Positions 32,955 to 48,080 of a stretch of DNA of 48,165 nt are shown here, piece by piece. The stretch is taken from contig BNTT01000006.1 in NCBI GenBank assembly GCA_025996815.1, positions 1 through 48,165 of the forward strand. The letters are read 5' to 3'. Under the pieces are notes generated by a model. That model was not told the origin of the DNA and did no database searches. It saw only the letters and a program-made list of their open reading frames with translations. The first letter of the stretch is position 1, and every line of letters starts with the position of its first letter. The translations under genes and the position numbers were made by a program. The stretch is from Bacteroidia bacterium (GTDB lineage: Bacteria; Bacteroidota; Bacteroidia; Bacteroidales; Azobacteroidaceae).

Positions 32955-34925
32955 ATGACGATGAAAACTCCTAATGCTAAAATTCTTTTTATTGCTTTGT
33001 GCCTGTTGGCGGGCATAAGCCCTTTGGCGGCGCGTGTTACGATGCCGAAAGTATTTACCGACAATCTTGTTTTGCAGCAGCAAAGTCAAGTTCCCATTTG
33101 GGGCAAGGCTACGCCGAATCAAGAGGTAACAATCACTACGTCTTGGGACAAGCAAACCTGTAAGGTGCGCGCCGACCAAACCGGCAAATGGCGCGTGGAT
33201 GTGCAAACGCCCGCGGGAAGCAGCACGCCTTACACGATTACGATTTCCGACGGGAAAGCCCTCACGCTCAAGAATATACTCATTGGCGAAGTGTGGGTAT
33301 GCTCCGGACAGTCGAATATGGAAATGCCGCTGGCAGGCTGGGGCAAGGTGAATAATTATGAACAGGAGATTGCCGCTGCCGATTATCCGCAGATACGGCT
33401 GTTACAGGTGGAGAAGAACACGAGTACCCAACCCTTGGATGATTTGAAAGGTACGGATGCCGGCTGGCAAGTCTGCTCTCCGGCTACTGTAAGCGAGTTT
33501 TCGTCTGTGGCGTACTTCTTTGGTCGCAACTTATACAAAAACTTGAATGTGCCCATCGGCTTGATAAACACTTCGTGGGGCGGCACGATTGCAGAGGCAT
33601 GGACGAGTGGCGAATCTTTGAGCGAGATGCCCGATTTCCGCCCAAAGGTGGAGGAGCTTGCTTCCCGTTCGGAGGAAGAATTGCAGAAGAAATACGAGCA
33701 GGACCTGAAAGTATGGCAAGAAGCCACCTTCAAACTCGATGCCGGCAGTGTGAATCGCTGGGAAAACGCAACGTTCAATGATGGCGATTGGCAAACAATG
33801 CCTCTCCCCGGCGTGTGGGAAGAAAAAGGATTGGAGGAATTTGACGGGATTGTCTGGTTCCGCAAGTCCGTGAACATTCCGGCTGCTTGGGCGGGCAAAG
33901 AATTAGTGCTCAATTTAGGAATGGTTGACGATGACGACATCACTTATTTTGATGGCGTGAAGATTGGCGAAACGAGGGGATATAATGCCAATCGCAGTTA
34001 CAGGATACCCGCCAAGCAAGTGAAAACGGGCAAGGCAACCATCACTGTTCGTGTAACGGACACGGGAGGCGAGGGCGGCTTCTGGAGTGAACCTTCCGCC
34101 CTGTCGTTAGACGTTGCCGCAAACAAAAAAGAGGCGATGGCTTTGGCAGGTGAATGGAAATACAAAGTCGCCGTGAATAAGAAAGACATGAAGCCGCAAC
34201 CCGCTTCGGTGGTAGGAAATCCTAATCGCCCAACTTTACTCTACAATGCGATGATACATCCCTTGCTTCCATATACCGTGCAGGGAGCAATTTGGTATCA
34301 AGGAGAAGCCAATGTAGAACGGGCAGAACAGTACCGGACACTTTTCCCGCTGCTGATACAGGACTGGCGCAAGTCGTTCGGACCAAATCTGGCTTTCTAT
34401 TTCGTGCAACTGGCAAACTTTATGGACGAAAAACGGCTACCGGAAGAATCGGCATGGGCGGAATTGCGCGACGCACAGTTGCATACGCTGACCTTAGACA
34501 ATACCGGCATGGCAGTTACCATAGACATAGGTGAAGCATCTGATATTCACCCCAAGAATAAACAGGACGTGGGCTTGCGCCTGGCACTTGCCGCTCGTGC
34601 CAATACCTACAAGCAAGATGTAGTCTTCTCCGGTCCGATTTATCAGTCGCACAGCATCGAAGGAAGCACGATTCGGATAAAATTTAGCCACACCAATCAG
34701 GGCTTGAAAAGCAAAGGCAACGCCAAACTCACCGGCTTCGCGATTGCGGGACCCGACCACAAATATTATTGGGCAGATGCCGTGATTGCAGGCAACGAGG
34801 TGGTGGTGTCTTCACCCAAAGTGAAGTTCCCCGTAGCCGTGCGCTATGCCTGGGGAGACAATCCGGTGTGCAATTTGTATAATGGTGCGGGGTTGCCGGC
34901 TTCGCCGTTTCAGACAGTGAAATAA
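32955..34925 (+). CDS. Sialate O-acetylesterase-family SGNH enzyme
   Basis: A 656-residue secreted esterase (signal peptide about 3-27). The SGNH catalytic Ser is in WVCSGQSNMEMP (near residue 118), and the partner Asp/His in EASDIHPKN (near 530). Between them lie WYQGEANV (block III-like) and an inserted beta-sandwich (about 255-395), typical of long members. The family removes O-acetyl groups from sialic acid or other acetylated sugars. The first ATG is one base after the previous stop; an ATG at 32961 is equally possible. Last gene of the susCD run before the foreign deaminase gene. Confidence 0.9.
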   Translation: MTMKTPNAKILFIALCLLAGISPLAARVTMPKVFTDNLVLQQQSQVPIWGKATPNQEVTITTSWDKQTCKVRADQTGKWRVDVQTPAGSSTPYTITISDGKALTLKNILIGEVWVCSGQSNMEMPLAGWGKVNNYEQEIAAADYPQIRLLQVEKNTSTQPLDDLKGTDAGWQVCSPATVSEFSSVAYFFGRNLYKNLNVPIGLINTSWGGTIAEAWTSGESLSEMPDFRPKVEELASRSEEELQKKYEQDLKVWQEATFKLDAGSVNRWENATFNDGDWQTMPLPGVWEEKGLEEFDGIVWFRKSVNIPAAWAGKELVLNLGMVDDDDITYFDGVKIGETRGYNANRSYRIPAKQVKTGKATITVRVTDTGGEGGFWSEPSALSLDVAANKKEAMALAGEWKYKVAVNKKDMKPQPASVVGNPNRPTLLYNAMIHPLLPYTVQGAIWYQGEANVERAEQYRTLFPLLIQDWRKSFGPNLAFYFVQLANFMDEKRLPEESAWAELRDAQLHTLTLDNTGMAVTIDIGEASDIHPKNKQDVGLRLALAARANTYKQDVVFSGPIYQSHSIEGSTIRIKFSHTNQGLKSKGNAKLTGFAIAGPDHKYYWADAVIAGNEVVVSSPKVKFPVAVRYAWGDNPVCNLYNGAGLPASPFQTVK

Positions 34926-34945
34926 CATACGAATGAATTTGCCAC

Positions 34946-34982
34946 CGTATCATAAACGTATCTATTCGTATCAAAGCGTATC
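34946..34982. repeat. Four CGTATC direct repeats spaced by one helical turn
   Basis: CGTATC occurs at 34946, 34957, 34967 and 34977, i.e. at 11-, 10- and 10-base steps, followed each time by A/T-rich bases. Repeats on one face of the helix are the usual form of binding sites for a cooperating regulator, but a simple tandem-repeat origin is also possible. Confidence 0.7.
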
Positions 34983-35237
34983 AAAAATAGAATTCTGTTA
35001 CACTGAGATTAAAAAGAGTGTAGCCCATTTATTCTTTAGTGGTCATTTGCTGATGTGCGATTGGCAAGTTTTCTGTACACGAGGGGTAGAGACTGCGGTT
35101 GCACAAATTTCGCCAACGTATAACAGAGAACGGTCGGCATGGTTCAACAGTTTTGTGCGATTTGACATTAATGTTAAATTTTCACAAGAAATGAATAAGA
35201 TAAAAAATCGTTAGTACAATATTTAAAACATAATATA
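34983..35237. other. Gene-free leader of the deaminase gene
   Basis: No supported protein gene; the long frame seen here has no family similarity. The stretch contains inverted cores such as ATTGGC/GCCAA and a GTATAAC (35137-35143) that could be a degenerate, oppositely oriented recombination core, and it is followed by A+T-rich DNA up to the ATG. No TAnnTTTG box was found. In the known AvcID systems an inhibitory small RNA is encoded just upstream of the deaminase, so this is where one would be expected. Confidence 0.4.
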
Positions 35238-37130
35238 ATGAAATTGACACAGTTATATCAGAATAGAGAAGAATTTATTATCATAGGATTGACAGGAAGA
35301 ACGGGTGCTGGGTGTAGTACTGTTTCTAAGTGGTTCTCTGTCCCCAAAACAGAATTTGACAACAATTATACGGATTTAGAAAATCCAAATTCTAATGATA
35401 AGAGAAAATATAAAATTTGCTATGATTTTTTAAAACAGAAATGGGAGCCTTTCTATATTTTAAAATATAGTAAAGTGTTAAGTTGGATTGCGTATAAAGA
35501 AAAATTAGAAAATTTTGACCAATTGTTTGAGAATGCAAAAATAGATTTCGATGAACGATTCCCCAACTTAGATTTTAAACAAGAACGGATAAAAATAAAT
35601 TCTTTAAAAGCAAACACAACATTTACAGATATTAAGAACTTAGAGAACGAAGATAAGAACTTAGAGAACAAAAATATATTCAATTTCTTTCAATCTACAA
35701 AATTTAATACTTTTCACACAACCTTTCAGAATTCATTAAAATGTGAGTCAGAAAGAAATAGAATAATAATCTTACATACATTTTGTAACCAAATAAGAAA
35801 AGGAGGTTGTTTTTCTTGCCCTCCTCAACCTGATTTAGGTGGAATTTATACAATTGCAGAAGATATTAATAAAATTATTAAAGGATATAAAAAACAGAAA
35901 AAAAATGAACCATGCAGAGTCATAATAGATTCATTTAGAAATCCCTTTGAAATAATATATTTTAGAGAAAGATATTCTGCTTTTTATTCTTTAGCAGTAA
36001 ATCCAGATGAGGATATTAGAGAAAAAAAATTAAAAAAAGAATATGGGGATAATTATAAAGAGATAGTTGACTTGGATAATATTGAATATGGAGACAAAAA
36101 TAATCGCAAAGACTTTTTCAAACAAAATGTTCAGCAATGTATCCAAATGTCAGATTTGCATTTGTCATTTCTGGAAGAGACTAAAACATATCCATTTACA
36201 ATAACACAGCAAATAGTCATTTTTTATAGTTTAATGTTACACCCTGGACTTGTTACTCCAAGTTCCCAAGAACGCTGTATGCAAATCGCATATACGGCAA
36301 AATACAATTCTGGATGCATATCTCGTCAAGTTGGTGCGGTAATAACAGACAAAAATTATTCGATAAAATCAATTGGATGGAATAATACTCCAGAAAAACA
36401 AACTCCTTGTTTGTTGCGAAATGCACACGATTTCTTTGATAGTAAAGAAACAGAAGGAGTGTATAGTTATTATGAGAGAACAGATGATACTTTTCTAAAA
36501 GAATTAAAGAAATATTTTGATTTTCAAGACAGTACAAAAATAAATAGTCTTGAAGGATTACATTGCGCATATTGCTTTAAAGATATTCAAAATTCCATAA
36601 AAGAGGGCAAAAATCAAGTTCATACAAGGTCGCTTCATGCCGAAGAAAATGCAATGCTTCAATTAACTAAATATGGAGGACAAGGAATAGAAGGCGGCTA
36701 TCTATTTACAACTGCGAGCCCATGTGAATTATGCTCAAAAAAAGCGTATCAATTAGGAATTAATCGAGTTTATTACATAGACCCATACCCTGGAATATCA
36801 AAAGACCATATTTTGCATTCTGGATCTTTGAAAATCAAACTTGTCTTATTTACAGGGGCTATTGGGAAGGCTTACCATAAATTGTATGAACCATTTATGG
36901 CTCATAAAGACGAAATTTATATAAGAACAGATATTGATGTGAAGGATAAATTAAAACAATTACAAGCAAGAATAGCTGAGTTAGAAAAAGAAAATAAGCA
37001 GTTGCAAAAAAATCCCAACTCAATAGTTGGTAGCGACTGTGGGCAACGAAAAGTATTTAAATTGTTGATTAATAGCAGGATTAGTCAAATAATAATCAAT
37101 TATTGGTCAATTATAAAACGGATAGTTTAA
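35238..37130 (+). CDS. Anti-phage dCTP/dCMP deaminase (AvcD-type)
   Basis: A 630-residue two-domain protein. The N-terminal half starts with a P-loop, GLTGRTGAGCST (17-28), with Cys at the usual Lys position of the GK(S/T) motif. The C-terminal half is a zinc cytidine-deaminase domain: SRQVGAVI (about 358), the catalytic HAEENA motif near 468-473, and PCELCSKK near 495-502. This architecture matches the phage-defence deaminases that deplete dCTP/dCMP (dCTP deaminase, AvcD). A coiled coil (about 573-600) and a short basic tail finish the protein. The gene is strongly A+T-rich and splits a polysaccharide locus, so it was acquired. It sits behind a gene-free stretch and 13 bases before a nucleoside hydrolase gene. 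Confidence 0.85.
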   Translation: MKLTQLYQNREEFIIIGLTGRTGAGCSTVSKWFSVPKTEFDNNYTDLENPNSNDKRKYKICYDFLKQKWEPFYILKYSKVLSWIAYKEKLENFDQLFENAKIDFDERFPNLDFKQERIKINSLKANTTFTDIKNLENEDKNLENKNIFNFFQSTKFNTFHTTFQNSLKCESERNRIIILHTFCNQIRKGGCFSCPPQPDLGGIYTIAEDINKIIKGYKKQKKNEPCRVIIDSFRNPFEIIYFRERYSAFYSLAVNPDEDIREKKLKKEYGDNYKEIVDLDNIEYGDKNNRKDFFKQNVQQCIQMSDLHLSFLEETKTYPFTITQQIVIFYSLMLHPGLVTPSSQERCMQIAYTAKYNSGCISRQVGAVITDKNYSIKSIGWNNTPEKQTPCLLRNAHDFFDSKETEGVYSYYERTDDTFLKELKKYFDFQDSTKINSLEGLHCAYCFKDIQNSIKEGKNQVHTRSLHAEENAMLQLTKYGGQGIEGGYLFTTASPCELCSKKAYQLGINRVYYIDPYPGISKDHILHSGSLKIKLVLFTGAIGKAYHKLYEPFMAHKDEIYIRTDIDVKDKLKQLQARIAELEKENKQLQKNPNSIVGSDCGQRKVFKLLINSRISQIIINYWSIIKRIV

Positions 37131-37143
37131 AAATTATAAACAA

Positions 37144-39285
37144 ATGAAAAAAGAAATCTTATTATTTGTTGCGATTTTATCGCTGATTGTTTATTCTTGC
37201 AAACAGGCAGAAACTCCCACTCCGTCCACAACCGTTTCGGTCATCTTCGATACCGATATGGGATGCGATTATGATGATGTGGGTGCTTTGACGATGCTGC
37301 ACGCGCTGGCTGATAGCGGCGAAGCGCGAATATTGGCTACCCTTGTGTGTCTTCAATCATTGGGGCAGAACATTGGCACGGATGTGATTAATCATTATTA
37401 TGGTCGCCCCGACTTGCCGCTGGGACGACCAATCAATGGAATGAGTAATGATTGTGAAGGCACTGCTGCAAAATGGCTGGCGGCATTGGACACGCATTTT
37501 CCGCACCGCGTGCGCACCATAGATGATGTGCCTGATGCTGTTGAGGTCTATCGCCGCATCCTTGCCGGCGAACCGGACACTTCCGTGGTGGTGGTAACGG
37601 TTGGCGCATTGACCAATATTAGCAATTTGCTGCAATCGCCTCCCGATAAGTACAGCCCTTTGGACGGCAAACAATTGGTGGCAAAGAAAGTAAAACGCTT
37701 GGTGGCTATGGCGGGCACTTTTCCCGAAGGTCGTGAAAGCAATGCTTCGTGGGATGCGCCGTCGTCTGCCATTGTGTTTGAGCAGTGGACACCTCCCATT
37801 ATTTTCAGCGGCTGGGAAACAGGCAATGAAATAGTTACCGGCAAGCGTTTGAGAGAATCCGGCATACAAAATACGCCGGCAAAAGAGGTATATACGATAT
37901 GCGGCGAGCACCAACCACGCGGGCGCGAAAGTTGGGACCAAACAGCCGTACTCGTTGCTGTACGCGGCGTTGCTCCATATTTCAACACGGTGAAGGGGCA
38001 AATTAAATTTGAAGAAGACGGCTCCAACTCGTGGCAGGACGACCCTAACGGGAAACACGAATACCTGACGTGGAAAATGCCGGTGGATGAACTGACAAAG
38101 GTTATTGAGGATTTGATGATGCACGAACCGGTGAACGGGCAGAAAACGAAACGCATCCCTCTCATCTATTCGTCCGACCTCTATCATCCGCACGGCGACC
38201 CTGACGACCATTATGATTTGGCGATGCTCAATGCGCTGGATGCGTTTGAGGTGAAAGCGCACATCTTTGACCTCTCCATTCCGGGGCGAAATCCGGACGA
38301 ATATGGACTTGCGCCGCTTCGCCAGATGGCGGCTATCGCCACGAAACCGCTTCCGCCTTACGCCGTAGGATTGCGCGACGCTTTGGCTTCGCCGGACGAT
38401 AAAGGGGAAAATCAGCCGCAAGAATATCAGAAAGGGGTTGAGTTGGTGTTGAAAACCCTGCGCGAAGCCGATGAAAAAGTAACGCTGTTTTTGATAGGAA
38501 GTTGTCGGGATTTTGCCGCTGCCTACAATCGTGAGCCGGAATTATTAAAGCAAAAAGTGGCTGCCGTGTATGTCAATGCAGGAAATGGTCCCGATGGCAT
38601 CCAAGTGGAATGGAATGTGTTTGTAGACCCGCAGGCTTACGTCTGTTTGATGAATAGCGGACTTCCCATTTATTGGTCGCCCTGTTTTTCCAAAGAAGAG
38701 CGAACAGCCACGCCACAAGAAGTGGCAGAAAATAGCACGCAGGCATTCAACACATACTTTGTTGTTCCCAATCAGGCAGAATTACTGAAAAACACTTCCA
38801 ATAAAGTGAAAAATTTCTTCACTTACGCATTAAGCAAATCACAGGAAGAGCCACTTCAATACTTGAATCGTTCGCCCGAAAGTCTTCCGGAAACGCCCCG
38901 CAGTATGTGGTGCACCGCTCCTTTTTTGCACGCTGCCGGATGGAAAATTTATGCCCACAACAACCGTTATATTGCCTGCCCACCCGAAAAAGCAAAAACA
39001 TTGGGCATCGCAGACAAGGAAGTGGCTGTATATGAATACAAAAACGTGCGCCTCACATCCACCGCAGCAGAAGAGTCAACGTCCGAACAATTCGGATTTG
39101 CAAAAGGTCGAAACAGTCCGGTTTTGAAAGGAGTATTCACCGATTCGGATGCTCCGGTAAAAGTATTCCGGTATATCCATCCCGAGTTCAATGAAATTAT
39201 GGTGTCAGTGCTTGCTAACATTTTGGGAACAACCTCATTTTTACCTAATTTAAACAACAGAACAACCTCAGTAGCAAATAGATAA
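37144..39285 (+). CDS. Nucleoside hydrolase lipoprotein with tandem domains, C-terminus replaced
   Basis: A 713-residue lipoprotein (lipobox VYSC, Cys19). The first nucleoside-hydrolase domain has FDTDMGCDYDDVGAL (about 35-49), and a second related domain starts with SSDLYHPHGDPDDHYDLAML (about 342-361). In the family such Asp clusters bind Ca2+ and the ribose. It would split nucleosides into base and ribose at the cell surface or periplasm. The last 19 residues come from the left inverted repeat of an inserted element (39231-39279), so the natural C-terminus is lost; the family core is probably intact. It follows the deaminase gene by 13 bases without its own promoter. Confidence 0.85.
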   Translation: MKKEILLFVAILSLIVYSCKQAETPTPSTTVSVIFDTDMGCDYDDVGALTMLHALADSGEARILATLVCLQSLGQNIGTDVINHYYGRPDLPLGRPINGMSNDCEGTAAKWLAALDTHFPHRVRTIDDVPDAVEVYRRILAGEPDTSVVVVTVGALTNISNLLQSPPDKYSPLDGKQLVAKKVKRLVAMAGTFPEGRESNASWDAPSSAIVFEQWTPPIIFSGWETGNEIVTGKRLRESGIQNTPAKEVYTICGEHQPRGRESWDQTAVLVAVRGVAPYFNTVKGQIKFEEDGSNSWQDDPNGKHEYLTWKMPVDELTKVIEDLMMHEPVNGQKTKRIPLIYSSDLYHPHGDPDDHYDLAMLNALDAFEVKAHIFDLSIPGRNPDEYGLAPLRQMAAIATKPLPPYAVGLRDALASPDDKGENQPQEYQKGVELVLKTLREADEKVTLFLIGSCRDFAAAYNREPELLKQKVAAVYVNAGNGPDGIQVEWNVFVDPQAYVCLMNSGLPIYWSPCFSKEERTATPQEVAENSTQAFNTYFVVPNQAELLKNTSNKVKNFFTYALSKSQEEPLQYLNRSPESLPETPRSMWCTAPFLHAAGWKIYAHNNRYIACPPEKAKTLGIADKEVAVYEYKNVRLTSTAAEESTSEQFGFAKGRNSPVLKGVFTDSDAPVKVFRYIHPEFNEIMVSVLANILGTTSFLPNLNNRTTSVANR

Positions 39286-39662
39286 CATATAACCCCCAAC
39301 CTCATTACCTCATTAAAAATGAAAGTAGAATACAATAATCTTTACACGCATTTTGTTTTTACAACATTGAACAGAATGCCAATCATTTTGGAAAAATTCC
39401 GCGATAGAATTGAAAAATATATTACGGGAATTGTGAATAACAACGGCTGCAAAATGTATTCGATTTACGCCAATCCCGAACATGTACATTTAGCACCACG
39501 CCACAAAAGAAACTTTTGAGCAAGAATATGAAGGGTATGTCAAATTTTATCAACAAACCATTCGCAAGAAAACAAATAAATGAGGTAATGAGGTCGGTTT
39601 TGTGGATGTAATCATTTGCTACTGAGGTCGTTTTGTTGTTTAAATTAGGTAAAAATGAGGTT
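39231..39662. mobile_element. Decayed IS200-like/RAYT element with 49-bp terminal inverted repeats
   Basis: Outer repeats 39231-39279 and 39614-39662 are inverted copies with two mismatches. An inner, perfect 16-bp inverted pair (ACCTCATTACCTCATT) lies at 39299-39314 and 39579-39594. Between them is the transposase remnant at 39319-39583. Nested palindromic repeats around a Y1 transposase gene fit REP-associated tyrosine transposases (REPtrons). The element has overwritten the 3' end of the nucleoside hydrolase gene. Confidence 0.8.
39319..39583 (+). pseudogene. IS200-like (Y1) transposase with internal deletion
   Basis: The first 57 codons match the start of small HUH transposases: YTHFVFTTLNR, then CKMYSIYANPEHVH with the His-Val-His metal motif. 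The frame then shifts, and codons from about 39495 on give a typical family end (ATKETFEQEYEGYVKFYQQ). The middle part with the catalytic Tyr is absent, so the protein is inactive. Confidence 0.85.
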
Positions 39663-39705
39663 TTGAAATCTGCTGATTTTTGATTTTGCAAACAATAATA
39701 TATAC

Positions 39706-39793
39706 AAAAAAGGGAGGAAACTGTGCTGTGCTTAACATCTGTCGTCGAACCATCAACGATTCTGCATCGCACAGACGCAGTCCCCTCTTTTTT
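39706..39793. terminator. Bidirectional terminator-like hairpin
   Basis: Imperfect arms 39706-39731 and 39769-39793 pair along about 20 bases and are bounded by an A run on the left and a T run on the right, so each strand reads stem then T run. It ends the lipoprotein gene at 39795 on the minus strand and anything arriving from the left. The 37-base loop is longer than usual. Confidence 0.6.
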
Positions 39794-39794
39794 A

Positions 39795-40481
39795 TTACCT
39801 AATTTCGGAGAAAAACCATCTTTCAATATCAGTACTTGGACGAATTGTAGTAATATAGCCATATCCATACTCGACTATATTCCATCCTTTTTTCAGTTGC
39901 AACCCCTCCACTGCTGCCGCAGGAAATGTAATATCGACATCTCTATTGACATACAGAAAACCGACTGGAGCATCAAATTCATAACCTCCTACATAACCTC
40001 CTATATTCACTCCATTTTTATTATACGGAACAAAACTCGCTCCTGTAAGAAGTAGATATTTGGCCTCATCATCGCTTGCTTCGCCCAAACTTTCCGTCTC
40101 ATAGGATTTCTGTAACTCGTACTTGCGAGAGTCGCGGTTATAGGCATAGACATAGCCATAAGGTAAAAGGCATTCATTGGGTACTGGGTTGGGCAAAGTG
40201 AGCGTAAAACCGCCATTGGCGTATTCTCCATGCGCAAGTTCGTAGCTCTTTATATTATTCTGAGCAGAATTATTCTCCTGATCAGTATAATCATTCACAA
40301 CAACCTTTACCTCACCCAACTCCTGCTTGTCGGCGTTGGTGGTGCTGGCAAGGACCGCATGAATCACACCGTTAAAACCACTACCACCGCCTGCGGGTTC
40401 ATCATCATCACCGCAAGAAGTAACACACACCGCTGAAACAGCCATCGCTGCCAGCAAAAACACATTTTTGAACTTTTTCAT
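39795..40481 (-). CDS. Small surface lipoprotein of unknown function
   Basis: A 228-residue lipoprotein with the classical Bacteroidota start: signal peptide, lipobox VTSC (Cys23) and an acidic GDDDE just after it, a known surface-export signal. The rest is beta-rich with many Tyr and Gly (for example YGYVYAYNRDSRKYE) and ends WFFSEIR. No family is recognised. It is transcribed leftward behind an unusually long, structured leader that begins near a -7 box at 40903. Neighbouring glycosidase genes diverge from it. Confidence 0.6.
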   Translation of the reverse strand: MKKFKNVFLLAAMAVSAVCVTSCGDDDEPAGGGSGFNGVIHAVLASTTNADKQELGEVKVVVNDYTDQENNSAQNNIKSYELAHGEYANGGFTLTLPNPVPNECLLPYGYVYAYNRDSRKYELQKSYETESLGEASDDEAKYLLLTGASFVPYNKNGVNIGGYVGGYEFDAPVGFLYVNRDVDITFPAAAVEGLQLKKGWNIVEYGYGYITTIRPSTDIERWFFSEIR

Positions 40482-40495
40482 CTTTTTTGTTTTAC

Positions 40496-40595
40496 GTCCG
40501 TTCCTTAGACGGACAATTAAAATAATAAACTAATTCCTACTCTAAAAAGGCTTCGTAGGTGTCTTGCCCCCTTTTAATCAGTTGTTGGGCAACTG
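40496..40595. repeat. Three small hairpins in the leader of the lipoprotein gene
   Basis: GTCCGT/ACGGAC (40496-40501/40509-40514), CCTAC/GTAGG (40537-40541/40555-40559 region) and CAGTTG/CAACTG (40579-40584/40590-40595). They lie in series between the lipoprotein ATG and the long hairpin at 40610, so they would form part of the same leader RNA. Confidence 0.6.
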
Positions 40596-40609
40596 TGTCC
40601 TTCCTCACA

Positions 40610-40819
40610 AATACGCACATAAAAAAACGCGGACAAAACTCTAAGATTTCTATCCGTTACATGAGGTTCTGAACTACCTAACAACCAAACAAAAATGAAT
40701 TGTCCACGCCGCAAAGCGCGAACGTCATCACTCCCACCCTTGGTTGTTTTCGAAATTGTTCAGATTCCATGTAACCAGAATAATAAGCTAAACGTTTTTT
40801 CTCTTAAAATGTGCGTATT
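40610..40819 (-). ncRNA. Long rod-like hairpin, possible structured RNA
   Basis: Paired segments nest in order: 40610-40620 with 40809-40819 (11 bp), 40622-40629 with 40793-40800 (8 bp), 40656-40663 with 40768-40775 (8 bp), 40669-40674 with 40758-40763 (6 bp) and 40680-40688 with 40740-40748 (9 bp). Unpaired stretches of 26 and 17 bases after the second stem form a central bubble. The minus-strand -7 box at 40903 would transcribe it, ahead of the lipoprotein gene. The rod-with-bubble shape recalls 6S RNA, but I recognise no sequence; a palindromic mobile element (MITE) is the other option. Confidence 0.45.
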
Positions 40820-40902
40820 ACCGCATCTATTTTCTCATAATCTCCTATATATTAAAGAGTTGCCACTCGTATTCGCTCACTCTTCGAGCAAATATCGGAC
40901 GG

Positions 40903-40910
40903 CAAAGGTA
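40903..40910 (-). promoter_or_regulatory. -7 box for the structured leader and lipoprotein gene
   Basis: The minus strand reads TACCTTTG, about 420 bases before the lipoprotein ATG. It is divergent from the promoter at 41018. Confidence 0.6.
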
Positions 40911-41017
40911 GGCAATTTTTTTAAGCAATCTTCATATTTCTTTCCGTTTTTACGTCAAACTATGTTAAATGTTCTTAAATATGCCGAAATGCGTGCTGTG
41001 GGTGTGTAAATAATGCC

Positions 41018-41025
41018 TACCTTTG
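41018..41025 (+). promoter_or_regulatory. -7 box of the DUF6067-GH2 operon
   Basis: TACCTTTG, 27 bases before the ATG at 41053. A longer frame beginning with TTG at 41023 overlaps this box and is not the real start. Confidence 0.65.
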
Positions 41026-41052
41026 CGAATAATCATTATAAATTATGATAAA

Positions 41053-47672
<6,620 letters not shown>

Positions 47673-47732
47673 TCTTAATTACAATTAAAAATTATATACA
47701 CATGAAAAACGGTTGAAACAGTAAATAGATTT

Positions 47733-48023
47733 ATGGAAATAGCAAAAATAAAAGAAAACAGCGAACAATTATTGTTTGGAATAGAGCAACTGATTGAGCA
47801 AACAGGCAGGCAAGTTGCGGTGTATCTAAACACCACAGTCAGCCATCTGTATTGGTCTGGCAACTATATTGTTGCTGAAATTCAATACGAAACATACTCT
47901 GATTATGGGCAGCAAATTCTTGCGACACTGTCGCAAAGATTGACCGAAAAGCAATGGTTTATTGACAAACTCAATAAATCCATTGCCATAGCACAGCAAA
48001 ATGTAAAAGAATTAAAGAAATGA
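47733..48023 (+). pseudogene. DUF1016 (YhcG-type nuclease) gene with internal deletion
   Basis: A 96-codon frame. Residues 1-73 match the N-terminal DUF1016 domain (GRQVAVYLNTTVSHLYW, then YSDYGQQILATLSQRLT). The remaining 23 residues look like a C-terminal helix of the same kind of protein (LNKSIAIAQQNVKELKK). The PD-(D/E)XK nuclease part between them is missing, so this is likely a shortened, inactive gene. The frame is still open, and a small product could be made. Confidence 0.6.
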
Positions 48024-48068
48024 AACAGATAAATAAAGAGGTTCTACTGGGAATTGTGTGGAAAGTAG

Positions 48069-48076
48069 TAATTTTG
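48069..48076 (+). promoter_or_regulatory. -7 box near the right edge
   Basis: TAATTTTG ends 4 bases before the ATG at 48081, again leaving almost no leader. Confidence 0.45.
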
Positions 48077-48080
48077 CGGC

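Noticed and set aside
35020..35150. Second attC-like site upstream of the deaminase gene
   Set aside because: GTATAAC (reverse complement GTTATAC) resembles a core site, and ATTGGC/GCCAA could pair, but the arms are short and no matching second core was found, so it is only noted in the leader entry.
34933..35214. 93-codon frame between the sialate esterase and deaminase genes
   Set aside because: No family similarity; it begins within the CGTATC repeats, and the stretch looks non-coding.
39422..39868. 148-codon minus-strand frame across the IS200-like element
   Set aside because: Its only familiar segment is the translated inverted repeat; it runs through the terminator hairpin and lacks a promoter.
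40610..40819. Retron-type msr-msd RNA
   Set aside because: The long hairpin fits superficially, but no reverse transcriptase gene is present on either side.
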